Shown here one piece after another: positions 15,957 through 25,793 of a stretch of DNA of 41,746 nt. The stretch's first letter is position 1. Each line of letters starts with the position of its first letter. Where the stretch lies: positions 1 through 41,746 of the forward strand of contig JAKEGK010000173.1 in the NCBI GenBank assembly GCA_022627515.1, in the 5' to 3' direction. The stretch comes from Gammaproteobacteria bacterium. Its GTDB lineage: Bacteria > Pseudomonadota > Gammaproteobacteria > SZUA-152. The translations under genes and the position numbers were made by a program. The notes under the pieces are model-generated. The model had not been told where the DNA came from. It did not search any database and saw only the letters and a program-made list of their open reading frames with translations.

Positions 15957-16127
15957 TCAATCCAGCGCATCTTTACCTTTATCGATGGCCTTTTCACCTT
16001 TTTCCACAATAGCTTCTTTGGTTTTTTCGTAGACGTCTTCGCCTTTATAAGAAAGCCAGCCCATTTGATAAGCAATGGTTGCCGCAATCGCCACTACGGC
16101 AAAAATAATGATAATTTTTTTTAACAT
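15957..16127 (-). CDS. 56-residue single-pass membrane protein
   Basis: A short gene with a good AAGGATC ribosome site five bases before the ATG at 16127. The product starts MLKKIIIIFAVVAIAATIAY, a basic n-region with one hydrophobic span. A polar tail follows with heptad-like repeats (YEKTKEAIVEKGEKAIDKGKD), suggesting a membrane anchor with a short amphipathic helix. No family is recognised. It stands alone between the YbaK-like gene and the histidine kinase. The 327 bases between it and YbaK hold nothing I can identify. Confidence 0.72.
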   Translation of the reverse strand: MLKKIIIIFAVVAIAATIAYQMGWLSYKGEDVYEKTKEAIVEKGEKAIDKGKDALD

Positions 16128-16315
16128 GAAAGATCCTTATGAGCTGTAAATAAAGCGGCGGGATTTATTTAATCCTTTTTTGCCCTGTTCATCAACAGCT
16201 TTCGGAGGCAACAAAGTCCGCTCAGCCGTAATCTTAACAGGCAAATCAGAACAATTCATTTTAAGAAATGGATTGGTTATTTCCGTGATTGACTGAAAGG
16301 CGTATCTCCGGGAAA

Positions 16316-18049
16316 TCAGGCAACATTTTTTGCCGTGCCCGGGGTAACTCCGGAATCATGACGATGTTCAAATTCAGCAGGTATTCGCACAACAAATGCC
16401 GTACCTTCGCCTTGCGTACTGTTGACAGCTATAGTGCCGCCCATCATGTCACACAAGCGTTTAGTGATAGCCAGTCCCAGTCCCGCGCCTTCATTGCCGG
16501 CGACCACGGTGGACCTTGATTGCGAAAAAGGTTTGAATAAACGATCAACGTCCTGGCCGGGAATTCCGATACCCGTATCTGCAACCGTGAACTCTATCCA
16601 TTCCGAATTCTGGTTGCCATCAATATCATGCGCAATATTAAGAGTAACTACACCATTACAGGTGAATTTTCCCGCATTGCACAATAGATTTATGAGCATT
16701 TGCCTTATGCGCAAGATATCGCCTTGTATTTCTCCGATACCAGTTGTCATCTGCACAATAAACTCATTATTGTTTTTCCAGATGCCGGGCTCAACAATAG
16801 CGGTAAGGTCATCAATAAATTGCGGGACATTTATTGTTGTTATGTGCAATTCCAGTTTGTCCGCCTCAATTTTTGACAAGTCCAGGATATCGCTTACCAA
16901 TGTCAGCAGATATTTGCCGGATTGCCTGATTTTTTCCAGGTCATAGCATAGTTCATTTTGATCCACCTGTTCGATATTCTGCGCGTCCTCCAAAAGGATT
17001 TCGCTGTAGCCAATAATGGCGTTTAAGGGTGTGCGAAGTTCATGGCTCATGGTTGCCAGAAATGCGCTTTTCGCCCGGTTGGCCTGTTGCGCATCATCCC
17101 TTGCGTTGGCAAGTTCCAGGGTCCGTTGCCTTATCAGCTCTTCCAGGTTTTCTTTATGCACTTTCAGCAACGCCTCAGCATGACGGAAATCCGTGATGTC
17201 CTGACAAACACCGACCAACCTCACCGGATCACCATTGTCGTTATAAAACACGCGGCCGCGCTCGCTGATGATCCGTTCGTCGCCATTTGGCAGCAGGGTC
17301 CGGTGTTCGGTCTGATATGGCTCTTTGTTATTAATGGCTTTTGATATTGCCTGATTCACGGCACGCCGGTCATCGGGATGAATTCTATCGATAAACTGTT
17401 CGTAAGTTGTATTTGCGGTTTTCTTGTCGATACCAAATATTTGATAGGTTTCATCAGACCATTTCAGTGCGTTCGTTTTTATATCCCATTCCCAGTTACC
17501 CATATGGCCGATGTGTTGCGCTTCCTTGAGTAAAGCCTGGCTTTTACGCAACGCGTTTTCAGTTTCTTTCAGGTGGGATACATCCCGAATACTCTGCACA
17601 ATACCAATGGGTTCATTGTTTTCCGCACGAACGACTTTAATCGTCACTTCAATGGGTTTTCCCAAAGCATTATGCGGGTCATCGGCCTCCTTGGTAAAAA
17701 AGGCGTCGCGGCGTTCCAGGCGCGCCAAACAACCCGGGCAGGGCTGATCTTCACCTTTAAGATGGATCAGTTTTCTGACATCCGTGCCTACACAATCTTC
17801 GGCGGGTTTGCCAATTTGCCGGTAAAAAGCCTTGTTGGCCCTGACCAGATTGTCGTCCAGGTTGACCAGATACATGGGATAATCCAGCGAATCCATGGCT
17901 TGCGTCCACTCTGCTTCAGCATTGGCGATCAGAAGTTCATTCTTCCGCAAAAGGATATGTTGCCGGTAAATAACCATTCCGGCCGCAAAAAAACCCATGG
18001 TCAAAAAACCGGTAAAAATAACAAATAAGGTCAGCGGAACCTGAAGCAT
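16316..18049 (-). CDS. PAS-domain sensor histidine kinase
   Basis: A 577-residue kinase. Order: one N-terminal transmembrane segment (residues ~5-28), PAS1 (~45-160, containing a CPGC pair that could ligate metal or sense redox state), PAS2 (~175-290, with IHPDDR and a PAC segment), a short coiled coil, HisKA with the phospho-acceptor in SHELRTPLNAIIGY (~335), then HATPase_c with N-box LLCNAGKF, G1 DTGIGIPG and G2 GAGLGLAI. No receiver domain is attached and no response-regulator gene is nearby, so its partner is elsewhere. Ligand is unknown. Confidence 0.92.
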   Translation of the reverse strand: MLQVPLTLFVIFTGFLTMGFFAAGMVIYRQHILLRKNELLIANAEAEWTQAMDSLDYPMYLVNLDDNLVRANKAFYRQIGKPAEDCVGTDVRKLIHLKGEDQPCPGCLARLERRDAFFTKEADDPHNALGKPIEVTIKVVRAENNEPIGIVQSIRDVSHLKETENALRKSQALLKEAQHIGHMGNWEWDIKTNALKWSDETYQIFGIDKKTANTTYEQFIDRIHPDDRRAVNQAISKAINNKEPYQTEHRTLLPNGDERIISERGRVFYNDNGDPVRLVGVCQDITDFRHAEALLKVHKENLEELIRQRTLELANARDDAQQANRAKSAFLATMSHELRTPLNAIIGYSEILLEDAQNIEQVDQNELCYDLEKIRQSGKYLLTLVSDILDLSKIEADKLELHITTINVPQFIDDLTAIVEPGIWKNNNEFIVQMTTGIGEIQGDILRIRQMLINLLCNAGKFTCNGVVTLNIAHDIDGNQNSEWIEFTVADTGIGIPGQDVDRLFKPFSQSRSTVVAGNEGAGLGLAITKRLCDMMGGTIAVNSTQGEGTAFVVRIPAEFEHRHDSGVTPGTAKNVA

Positions 18050-18459
18050 ATTCAGTAGAAGATGTTACCTAAATTCGTATCGGCTGCGGCCAAATTAGTA
18101 GCAAGAAACCTTGGAAATTCGTGTGTTTAAGCGGCGGGATTTCCAACCAATAAGATTCCACTTTATTCTCATCGTCCGTCGGATATAAACCTTTATAAAT
18201 TTGGAGATATTAGGTCAGCCGGACATCGGGAAAGGACTGAATATAAGAACACTCAGAAAACGAAAAAATCAATCTTTTACCATCAGTAAAATTTATTGCC
18301 TTTTCCTATCAATAAGTTAAGTATCCAAGGGTTATCACGATCAAGGATGGATTTCCTGTTGCCGCAAACTCAGCGTTCACGAGCCGGAATCCGTTAAAAC
18401 GGGATTCTCCAAGTGATCCAGCGGTAATTTTTGATTGAATGCGGTTGAATGGACAACAT
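18050..18459. other. Intergenic region between usp and the kinase gene
   Basis: About 410 bases without a credible gene. The only structure noted is an imperfect hairpin, GAATCCGTT with AACGGGATTC, near 18391-18411. It is about 50 bases past the usp stop and has no T-tract. It may be the 3' boundary of the usp message. Confidence 0.35.
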
Positions 18460-19296
18460 CTAGCGGACAACCATTACCGTCCGGTCGCTCATCCCAACCA
18501 CGCGTTCAGAGATCGAGCCCATCAACAAACTAGTTATACCGGTCCGGCCATGCGAACCAACAACAATCAAATCGGCATCATGCGCTTTTGCCGCATCAAT
18601 GATTTCCAGATACGCAGTGCCGTAACATATTACTGCCTCCACACCAACGCCTTCGGAGCTGGCTATATTGTTAATCCAGGCAACGTTTTCTTTTGCCATG
18701 TCAGCGTCAATTCCACCATGCACAACACTGCATGCAATAATGGAACCCTTGGTGCGCCTGGCAAGACTGATTGCCTGCATTGCCGCTTTTTCACTGTATC
18801 CGGAACCGTCGGTGGCAACCAGTAAACGCTTCGCTGTCAAATTTCCCGGGCGCGGCACCACAAATACATTGCACGGCGCATGACCGATAACCAGGTGTGT
18901 AACACTGCCCATCAACAGTTTCATTAATCCCCGGCGTCCCCGCCGGCCGATAACAATCGCATCCGCTTTCTGTTTTTGCGCTTCGCTGACGATATGCTCG
19001 TATGGCTCTTCGCCTTCATGAACAATCGATTCGCATTTGACACCCGCGGCTTGCGCACGTGATTTGACTGCTTCACACGTCTGACGGGCAGCCTTGTCTA
19101 TCTCTGAAACAACTTCCGCTGCGTACTGAAGCTGGCCAAGCGTCACCTGGGCGGTGCACACCACGCAGAGCTTGCTGCCGTATTGCTGTGACCACCGGAT
19201 CGCTTCACGCACCGCGCCTTCGCTATATTCCGATCCATCGGAAGCGACAACAAGTGTTTGCATTTTTGCGATGGGACACTTTTCCACTGCTGCCAC
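18460..19296 (-). CDS. Tandem universal stress protein (UspE-like two-domain)
   Basis: A 278-residue protein with two Usp domains, residues ~12-143 and ~150-278. Each ends with an ATP-binding G-2x-G-9x-G(S/T) motif: GRRGRRGLMKLLMGSV in the first and GSHGRTGITSLLMGSIS in the second, so both sites look able to bind nucleotide. The GTG start at 19296 is supported by AGGAGG eight bases upstream. Two-domain Usps commonly respond to oxygen limitation or energy stress. Here an FNR-like dyad sits at the classic class II distance from a good -10 box, which suggests anaerobic induction. Confidence 0.93.
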   Translation of the reverse strand: MAAVEKCPIAKMQTLVVASDGSEYSEGAVREAIRWSQQYGSKLCVVCTAQVTLGQLQYAAEVVSEIDKAARQTCEAVKSRAQAAGVKCESIVHEGEEPYEHIVSEAQKQKADAIVIGRRGRRGLMKLLMGSVTHLVIGHAPCNVFVVPRPGNLTAKRLLVATDGSGYSEKAAMQAISLARRTKGSIIACSVVHGGIDADMAKENVAWINNIASSEGVGVEAVICYGTAYLEIIDAAKAHDADLIVVGSHGRTGITSLLMGSISERVVGMSDRTVMVVR

Positions 19297-19409
19297 GGCG
19301 ACATCCTCCTGTTCATTTACGCGTTATACGGGTGGATCTTTATAAATTTACTGCCGCCGATATGCGAATATAAAACAGGCAAGGCGGTTATTTCCTGAAT
19401 TTAGCAAAT

Positions 19410-19458
19410 TAGAAAAATTTTAGCTTTTATTCAGAATATATATCTTGATTCAGATCAT
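19410..19458 (-). promoter_or_regulatory. FNR/Dnr-type class II promoter of usp
   Basis: The dyad TTGAT-TCAG-ATCAT (19445-19458) matches the FNR consensus at 9 of 10 positions. On the - strand TAAAAT (19417-19422) is a 5-of-6 -10 box, placing the predicted start at 19410 and the dyad centre at -41.5, the standard activating position. The usp GTG follows about 115 bases later. Confidence 0.6.
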
Positions 19459-19495
19459 CCTATACTCTGGCGCAATCCGCAGCTCAACAAAATTC

Positions 19496-20860
19496 TTAAA
19501 TGTAGTTCAGCACGTCCCGAATTTGTTTCATGCCAATGACTTCGATGCCGTCAATTGGGTGCTTTGGTTTGTTGGCCAGGGGAACAATGGCTTTACGAAA
19601 ACCGTGTTTGGCGGCTTCGGCGATGCGTTCCTGGCCGCTGGGTACGGGACGAATCTCGCCGGATAGTCCGACTTCGCCAAAGACCACGAGGTCTTGCGGC
19701 AGTGGTTTGTTTTTGAAGCTGGAGACGATGGAAAGAATCAGCGCCAGGTCGGCGCTGGTTTCGGCCACTTTTACACCGCCGACGGCGTTGACAAATACAT
19801 CCTGATCGCCCAGGTGAATGCCGCCGTGACGGTGCAACACAGCCAGTAACATGGCCAACCGGTTGCCCTCCAGACCCACCGCCAGGCGGCGCGGATTATT
19901 CAGCGAACTCTGGTCGACCAGCGCCTGCACTTCGATGAGTAATGGCCGGGTGCCTTCCCACAACACCAGCACCACGCTGCCCGGCACCGGTTCTTCGCCA
20001 CGGCTTAAAAAAATCGCAGAGGGATTTTTGACTTCCTTGAGCCCTTTGTCGGTCATGGCGAACACGCCTAATTCATTTACCGGACCAAAACGGTTTTTGG
20101 TGCTGCGCAGAGTGCGGAAACGGCTGTCATCAGAACCTTCCAGCATTACGGAACAGTCGATCATATGTTCCAGGACTTTGGGTCCGGCCAATGTTCCATC
20201 CTTGGTGACATGACCGATAAGGATCAGGATGGTTCCGGTTTGTTTGGCAAAACGAGTCAGGTAAGCGGCACATTCGCGCACCTGCGCCACGCCTCCCGGC
20301 GCGGATTGCACATCATTGAGATACATCACCTGAATGGAATCAATCAGCAATATTTTGGGTTTGAGTTCAGTGGTTGCCGCGCTGATGGCCATAACATCGG
20401 TTTCAGCCAGCATTTTCAAATCGGTGGCAGTCAGGCCCAAACGATGAGCACGCAAGGCAATCTGCTGCAGGGATTCCTCTCCGGTGACATACAAGGCGCT
20501 CATGTGCCTGGAAAGATGACACAATACCTGTAAGAGCAGGGTGCTCTTACCGGCGCCGGGATGACCGCCAACCAATATGGTTGAGCCTTCCACAAAACCG
20601 CCGCCTAATACGCGGTCAAGTTCGGCCGTCCCCGATACAATTCGCGGTGATTGTTCCAGTGCGACTTCATTGAGTGAGTGTATTCTGGAACGCGCGCCGG
20701 CGTATCCATCGAAACGTGGTTGCAATGTGGTTTGCTTTTTGGTGGCAACGACAATTTCACTGAGCGTGTTCCAGGCTCCGCAATTGTCGCATTGCCCTTG
20801 CCATTTGCCATAGTCGGCGCCGCAGTCGTTGCATACATAGGCGGTTTTGCGTTTGGCCAC
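19496..20860 (-). CDS. radA: DNA repair protein RadA
   Basis: A 454-residue RadA (Sms), a DnaB-like/RecA-like ATPase that promotes branch migration during recombination. The N-terminal zinc finger has C-N-D-C then C-D-N-C spacing (YVCNDCGADYGKWQGQ...). The Walker A motif is GGHPGAGKST, followed by Walker B ILLIDSIQ, the RadA-specific KNRFG motif and a Lon-like C-terminal domain ending DVLNYI. The start is GTG at 20860 with GGGAGA upstream. It lies downstream of alr; two small hairpins separate them. Confidence 0.97.
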   Translation of the reverse strand: MAKRKTAYVCNDCGADYGKWQGQCDNCGAWNTLSEIVVATKKQTTLQPRFDGYAGARSRIHSLNEVALEQSPRIVSGTAELDRVLGGGFVEGSTILVGGHPGAGKSTLLLQVLCHLSRHMSALYVTGEESLQQIALRAHRLGLTATDLKMLAETDVMAISAATTELKPKILLIDSIQVMYLNDVQSAPGGVAQVRECAAYLTRFAKQTGTILILIGHVTKDGTLAGPKVLEHMIDCSVMLEGSDDSRFRTLRSTKNRFGPVNELGVFAMTDKGLKEVKNPSAIFLSRGEEPVPGSVVLVLWEGTRPLLIEVQALVDQSSLNNPRRLAVGLEGNRLAMLLAVLHRHGGIHLGDQDVFVNAVGGVKVAETSADLALILSIVSSFKNKPLPQDLVVFGEVGLSGEIRPVPSGQERIAEAAKHGFRKAIVPLANKPKHPIDGIEVIGMKQIRDVLNYI

Positions 20861-20910
20861 GATGATTTAAATCTCCCTTAGTGAAATTTTTCAGGATAAA
20901 GTTAAGGCGA

Positions 20911-20938
20911 TGACTTTTTAAGTCACCCTCTTTGAGGG
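20911..20938 (-). other. Two adjacent small hairpins between alr and radA
   Basis: TGACTT-ttt-AAGTCA (20911-20925) is directly followed by CCCTC-ttt-GAGGG (20926-20938). They may attenuate or terminate alr transcripts, but no T-tract follows on the - strand. Confidence 0.35.
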
Positions 20939-20968
20939 AGAAATACTCTTATTGGTTCTTTTCGACGG

Positions 20969-22060
20969 TTAATTCTTTTCAACAAACTTCACACGCTGGG
21001 TAACATGGCACAACAATTCATAGCCAATTGTGTCCGCGCAGCGCGCCACTTCCTCGACAGGCAGTCCATCACCCCACACTATCACCGGATCACCGGCTTT
21101 GGCATCGGGCTGTTCGCGCAGATCCACGCAAATCATGTCCATGGAAACGCGGCCAATGAGCCTGGCGCGTTTGCCATTTACCAGCACCGGTGTGCCGCTT
21201 TTGGCGTGACGCGGATAGCCATCACCGTAACCGATGGCTACGACGCCCACCAGCATATCTTCAGGGCACACCCATTCGCCACCGTAGCCAATAGCGGAAT
21301 TTTTTTTCTGATAATTTATCGCAATCAGCGCGCTGGATAGTGTCATAACCGGCTGCAAATCGTGATCCAACCCGGCGCCGGAATTAAAAGGCGTCACACC
21401 GTACAGCATGATGCCGGGACGGACATAATCGGCATGCGTTTCCGGCCAACCCAGGATGCCGCCTGAATTGGCAATGGAGCGCGGCGCCTGCAATCCACGC
21501 GTTACTTTATCGAATAATTGCAGTTGCATTTTGGTGACAATGTCTTTTGGATCGTCCGCATTGGCAAGATGGGTCATGACATTCATTTCCTTTACCAGCG
21601 GGATGGCCTGCAAACGTTGCCAGACGATGGGCACGATGTCGGGCGGAAAACCCAGCCGGTGCATGCCAGTATCAATTTTCAGCCACACTGACATGCGCGA
21701 TGCTGCGCTGGACGCCGTACGGGCGTAGTCTTCCAGCATTTCAAGTTGGGATATATGATGAATTACGATTTCGGCATTTTGCAGGCCGGCCTTGCTGAAC
21801 TCGGACGCTTCGAACACGCCTTCCAGTAATACGATAGGTTTGCGGATACCGTTGCTGCGCAATTCCAGCGCTTCATCGAGACTGGCGACGCCGAACTTGT
21901 CGGCTTCTTCGAGCGCTTTCGCGGCGCGCACAATGCCATGACCATAACCATCCGCCTTGATGACGGCAATTGTTTTTGATTTGGGGGCCAGCTGTTTCAC
22001 GCGGCCCAGATTGTGGCGCAAGGCTTTAAGGTTGACCGTCGCCTGGGTTGCGCGGCTCAT
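20969..22060 (-). CDS. alr: Alanine racemase
   Basis: A 363-residue PLP enzyme interconverting L- and D-alanine for peptidoglycan. The PLP lysine is Lys35 in AVIKADGYGHG. The second catalytic base Tyr is in SAIGYGGEW, and RVSMDMICVDLR marks the C-terminal beta domain. Its ATG overlaps the dnaB TGA (ATGA), so the two are translationally coupled. The dnaB-alr order is a common gammaproteobacterial arrangement. Confidence 0.97.
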   Translation of the reverse strand: MSRATQATVNLKALRHNLGRVKQLAPKSKTIAVIKADGYGHGIVRAAKALEEADKFGVASLDEALELRSNGIRKPIVLLEGVFEASEFSKAGLQNAEIVIHHISQLEMLEDYARTASSAASRMSVWLKIDTGMHRLGFPPDIVPIVWQRLQAIPLVKEMNVMTHLANADDPKDIVTKMQLQLFDKVTRGLQAPRSIANSGGILGWPETHADYVRPGIMLYGVTPFNSGAGLDHDLQPVMTLSSALIAINYQKKNSAIGYGGEWVCPEDMLVGVVAIGYGDGYPRHAKSGTPVLVNGKRARLIGRVSMDMICVDLREQPDAKAGDPVIVWGDGLPVEEVARCADTIGYELLCHVTQRVKFVEKN

Positions 22061-23457
22061 GCGTATCCTTCATCAGCGTACATGTTTCTGGCAATATAAT
22101 TTTCAAACCGCGTATATTGTCCGATAAATGTCAGGCGCGCGGTTCCGATAGGTCCATTACGCTGTTTGCCGATAATGATTTCAGCAATGCCTTTATCGGG
22201 GCTATCTTCATTGTACACTTCATCACGGTAAATAAACGTGATGACATCCGCATCCTGCTCGATAGCGCCTGATTCGCGCAGATCGGACATAACCGGCCGT
22301 TTGTTGGGACGCTGTTCCAGGCTCCGGTTCAACTGCGACAACGCAATAATAGGGACGTTGAGTTCTTTCGCCAGCGCTTTCAGCGAGCGTGAGATTTCGG
22401 AAATTTCACTGGTGCGGTTTTCCGAACCGCCACGGACCTGCATCAACTGCAAGTAGTCAATCACCAGCAGGCCCAATCCATGTTCGCGCATCAGACGACG
22501 CGCCCGCGAGCGCAACTCCGTCGGTGTCAACGCGGGCGTATCGTCGATGAACATGGGTGCTTCCGCTAATTGTCCTACCGCGTGGGTTAATCTCGGCCAA
22601 TCATCGTCGTCCAGTTTGCCGGTACGCACGCGGTGTTGATCAATACGGCCCAGTGACGACAGCATGCGCATGGCAAGCTGTTCACCCGGCATTTCCATGC
22701 TGAATACAGCGACAGGTATTTTGTTTTTCACCGCTGCGTATTCGGCGATGTTCATGGCGAAAGTGGTTTTACCCATGGAAGGACGGCCGGCGACGATCAC
22801 CAGATCTGCAGCCTGCAAGCCCGATGTCATGGCGTCGAAATCGGTGAAGCCCGTCGGCACACCCGTAATAGGATTGTCCTGTTGAAACAGCGCGTCAATG
22901 CGATCGACCGCCTTGACCAGCAGTTCTTTTATGGAGGTAAATTCCCGGCGGCCGCGCGCGCCTTGCTCGGCGATTTTGAATACCAGTTTTTCCGCATTAT
23001 CGAGCAACTCTTCACTGCTGCGGCCTTCGGTTTCATAACAACTGGTGCTGATTTTCTGGCTCACCTGAATCAGCTGGCGCAATACCGAACGTTCACGGAC
23101 GATTTTTGCGTAGGCTAATATGTTCGCGGCGCTCGGTGTGTTTTTCGCCAATGCGCCAAGATAGGCAAGACCGCCGGCGGATTCAAGGTGATTGTTGGAT
23201 TCGAGCCACTCAGACATCGTAACGACATCGCATGGACTGCCCTTGTCAGCTAATGCCGCTATTGCGCGGAATATCAGGCGGTGATCGCGGCGATAGAAAT
23301 CATCTTCGACAACAATATCGGAAATCTTGTCCCACGCTTCGTTGTCCAGCATGAGCCCGCCCAAAACGGCTTGCTCAGCTTCTATGGATTGGGGCGCAAC
23401 CTTGAGAGATTCCGCGGTGAAATCCACAGTTTTAGACGATATGGCTGGTTCGGTCAT
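22057..23457 (-). CDS. dnaB: Replicative DNA helicase DnaB
   Basis: A 466-residue hexameric 5'-3' helicase of the replication fork. The N-terminal helical-hairpin domain begins with VAPQSIEAEQAVLGGLMLDN. The RecA-like domain has Walker A GRPSMGKTTFA, Walker B GLLVIDYLQLM, the S-Q-L-N-R motif (ALSQLNRSLEQR) and an arginine-finger region near the end. There is no intein. It is separated from rplI by 489 bases, so it may have its own promoter. Confidence 0.98.
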   Translation of the reverse strand: MTEPAISSKTVDFTAESLKVAPQSIEAEQAVLGGLMLDNEAWDKISDIVVEDDFYRRDHRLIFRAIAALADKGSPCDVVTMSEWLESNNHLESAGGLAYLGALAKNTPSAANILAYAKIVRERSVLRQLIQVSQKISTSCYETEGRSSEELLDNAEKLVFKIAEQGARGRREFTSIKELLVKAVDRIDALFQQDNPITGVPTGFTDFDAMTSGLQAADLVIVAGRPSMGKTTFAMNIAEYAAVKNKIPVAVFSMEMPGEQLAMRMLSSLGRIDQHRVRTGKLDDDDWPRLTHAVGQLAEAPMFIDDTPALTPTELRSRARRLMREHGLGLLVIDYLQLMQVRGGSENRTSEISEISRSLKALAKELNVPIIALSQLNRSLEQRPNKRPVMSDLRESGAIEQDADVITFIYRDEVYNEDSPDKGIAEIIIGKQRNGPIGTARLTFIGQYTRFENYIARNMYADEGYA

Positions 23458-23946
23458 TTAATTCAAGGCTGACAGCGTTTTTGTTGTTCTAATAATACCG
23501 ATAAAACTTTAAAAACCGCTTACATGATCTAGCAGGATGGCTGTGCCGATAACATTACTACCGTTTGACGGCAACACTGGAAAGCATAGCAAAACTCATT
23601 TGGCTTGTGTTGTGTTTGAAAAAATTTTTTAAAAAATTTCCTGTCAACCAAGTGGAATACGATGATAGACACACAATCTAACCGGAAGTTTAATTTGGAA
23701 ACCTAGGGGGCTGTAATACCTAGTGTTTCAATATCGGAAGTAGCGAACGAGTATAAGCAGTAAAGGTGAATGACACCGTTCAGGACACAATGCTGGTTGC
23801 AAAGTAAACGCGATTGTATAAATCGCAACGCAAGGCCGCAATACACGTTAACTGATGACGTAATTAAACTGACTAGAGTGCAGTATTTATTGCCGCAGTA
23901 CTGTGGCTTTGCGCTGCGCAAGACCCGGATAACAGGATTAAATTGT
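23458..23946. other. 489-base intergenic gap between rplI and dnaB
   Basis: No convincing gene: frames on either strand lack ribosome sites and protein-like composition. An A/T-rich patch (AAAAAATTTTTTAAAAAATTT, around 23619-23639) could be a promoter-proximal element for dnaB. A small dyad TTGCG-ctg-CGCAA lies near 23909-23923. Confidence 0.4.
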
Positions 23947-24393
23947 TTATTCAGGCACTATATTTATCGTTACTTCCGCAATGACATCGCTGTGCAGTTC
24001 CACTTCAACTTTGTGTTCACCGATTTGACGCAGCGGCCCCATGGGTAAACGAATTTCCCGTTTCTCAACCGGCACACCCGCATCTGTAATGGCGTGAGCG
24101 ATGTCGCTGGTGCCAACGGATCCAAACAATTTTCCTTCGTCGCCGGCTTTTTGCACGATAGTGATACTCAAATTACCGATCGCGTCTTTACGGGCTTGCG
24201 CCGTATCCAGTTTTTCCGCAGCGGCTTTTTCCAGCTCGGCGCGGCGCGCTTCAAATTTCTTGACGTTTTCAGCAGTAGCGGGAACAGCCTTGCCTTGCGG
24301 AATCAGGTAATTGCGTCCGAAACCGGCTTTTACCTTTACCGTCTCGCCCAGTTTCCCGAGGTTGGCGATTCTTTCCAGTAAAATTATGTTCAT
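23947..24393 (-). CDS. rplI: 50S ribosomal protein L9 (bL9)
   Basis: A 148-residue ribosomal protein. The start [17 protein letters not shown] at 24393 is the universal L9 N-terminus; an upstream in-frame ATG adds ten unlikely residues. The glycine-rich [14 protein letters not shown] segment, the long central helix and the C-terminal domain ([13 protein letters not shown]) are intact. It follows rpsR and the DUF2232 gene. Confidence 0.98.
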   Translation of the reverse strand: MNIILLERIANLGKLGETVKVKAGFGRNYLIPQGKAVPATAENVKKFEARRAELEKAAAEKLDTAQARKDAIGNLSITIVQKAGDEGKLFGSVGTSDIAHAITDAGVPVEKREIRLPMGPLRQIGEHKVEVELHSDVIAEVTINIVPE

Positions 24394-24493
24394 CGTTATT
24401 ACTCCATCAGTCAAATCATTCAAACTACACGTTGTTAAAATCTCTATTGCTGTCTTTATCAGCTTCGTTATTAAATTCTTTTTTTTTCTGTAA

Positions 24494-25393
24494 TCAGCCC
24501 TGTTTTGCCACGCGCTTCCTGAAATCCAGCCAGGTATCGATGTAACCTGTTATCGCCACCAGTTGCGGGACTAAAGTCACCAACAGATACAAACCCACCA
24601 GCCACGCCCAGTGCAGGCCTTTAATGCCAACAATGGCGTGAACCATCGCTATACCCTGCATCACATAGAGCATCAATACCAGCATCAAGATATCTTTGCT
24701 GATATAGGTGATAACGGACTCCGGAAGCAACGCCAGGCTCGCAATGACCAGTGACACAATCGCAACCTGCTTGCCAAACCGTAATCCGTGAAACTCTTCA
24801 CGGAATCCGCCGGGATTATACAGCATGGCTTGCCAGGACCTGGCGATAAACAGGCTGAAGATCACATTCAGCAAAAACGCCATGGTCACGAAACCGGTCA
24901 TTATTGCTGACCAGGTTTCCAGATTCTGTTTGAAGACCATTTGCTGGTCCATCATCATGGACTCCGTCGCCTGGGCAAAAAACTCGTCGAAGTTTGATTG
25001 CCACCAGGCCGCGGTATCGCCCACTATCAGATGAAACACCGCAACAAACAACACACCAACCACGGAAACCGTGGTTATGGATAGCGCCAGGGACCGTGTC
25101 ACGCGCAACACAACGGCGGCGATCCACACCAGCAACAGCCACGCAAGCAGCGACACAATGGCGGGTATGGCCAGCGGCGTTGCCATGAACATTGCAACCC
25201 CCGACACCACTACACTGCCGGCAACCAGTACGATCAATCCGGTCATCGGCCCGAGTCTTAAGGTAACCAGACCGGTTACGGCGGCACTCAACAGCCCCAA
25301 TAACGGAAAGAACAATGACAAAACCGCAAAGCCCGCTGTGACTGCTATCGCCTGCGGCTGGCCACGCATGATAAATGCCGCTAGTGCTTTCAT
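24494..25393 (-). CDS. DUF2232-type polytopic membrane protein inside the ribosomal operon
   Basis: A 299-residue inner-membrane protein with about eight hydrophobic segments, lying between rpsR and rplI on the same strand. The layout resembles DUF2232 proteins found at this locus in several gammaproteobacteria, and distantly YybS of Bacillus near rplI. No catalytic motif is visible. The spacing to rpsR (88 bases) and rplI (100 bases) fits one operon. Function is unknown. Confidence 0.82.
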   Translation of the reverse strand: MKALAAFIMRGQPQAIAVTAGFAVLSLFFPLLGLLSAAVTGLVTLRLGPMTGLIVLVAGSVVVSGVAMFMATPLAIPAIVSLLAWLLLVWIAAVVLRVTRSLALSITTVSVVGVLFVAVFHLIVGDTAAWWQSNFDEFFAQATESMMMDQQMVFKQNLETWSAIMTGFVTMAFLLNVIFSLFIARSWQAMLYNPGGFREEFHGLRFGKQVAIVSLVIASLALLPESVITYISKDILMLVLMLYVMQGIAMVHAIVGIKGLHWAWLVGLYLLVTLVPQLVAITGYIDTWLDFRKRVAKQG

Positions 25394-25481
25394 TTTGACT
25401 CAGTTAGTTAATTGTCCCGCACACAATCACAATAAAACCGTGCTGTACGCGAGCTGTTTTATTAACTTCCAATAGGCGGAA

Positions 25482-25709
25482 CTATTGGTGCGAATCTGTG
25501 TACGGCAACAAGGCCAGCGTACGCGCGCGTTTGATCGCAGTGGCCAGCTGCCGCTGATATCTTGCGTTAGTACCCGTAATACGGCTTGGAACAATCTTGC
25601 CGGTTTCGGTGATGTACGCCTTTAACGTTTGCAGGTCCTTGTAGTCGATTTCTTTAACGCCTTCGGCGGTAAAGCGGCAAAATTTTCTACGGCGGAAAAA
25701 ACGTGACAT
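25482..25709 (-). CDS. rpsR: 30S ribosomal protein S18 (bS18)
   Basis: A 75-residue protein with the classic [11 protein letters not shown]-terminus, the [26 protein letters not shown] core and the [22 protein letters not shown]-binding helix. AGGAA precedes the ATG by five bases. It retains a Cys in KFCRF. It pairs with S6 on the 30S platform, encoded directly upstream. Confidence 0.98.
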   Translation of the reverse strand: MSRFFRRRKFCRFTAEGVKEIDYKDLQTLKAYITETGKIVPSRITGTNARYQRQLATAIKRARTLALLPYTDSHQ

Positions 25710-25793
25710 GGCATTCCTCTCAATGGTTCTCTCAATAATATGGTTTCAAAAAAACCGTTTTGGTTTGAAAATCAGCGGCTGGACGAACCGTAT

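Noticed and set aside
23703-24048. Short frames in the rplI-dnaB gap
   Set aside because: Overlap each other on opposite strands, one runs into rplI, and neither has a ribosome site or plausible composition.
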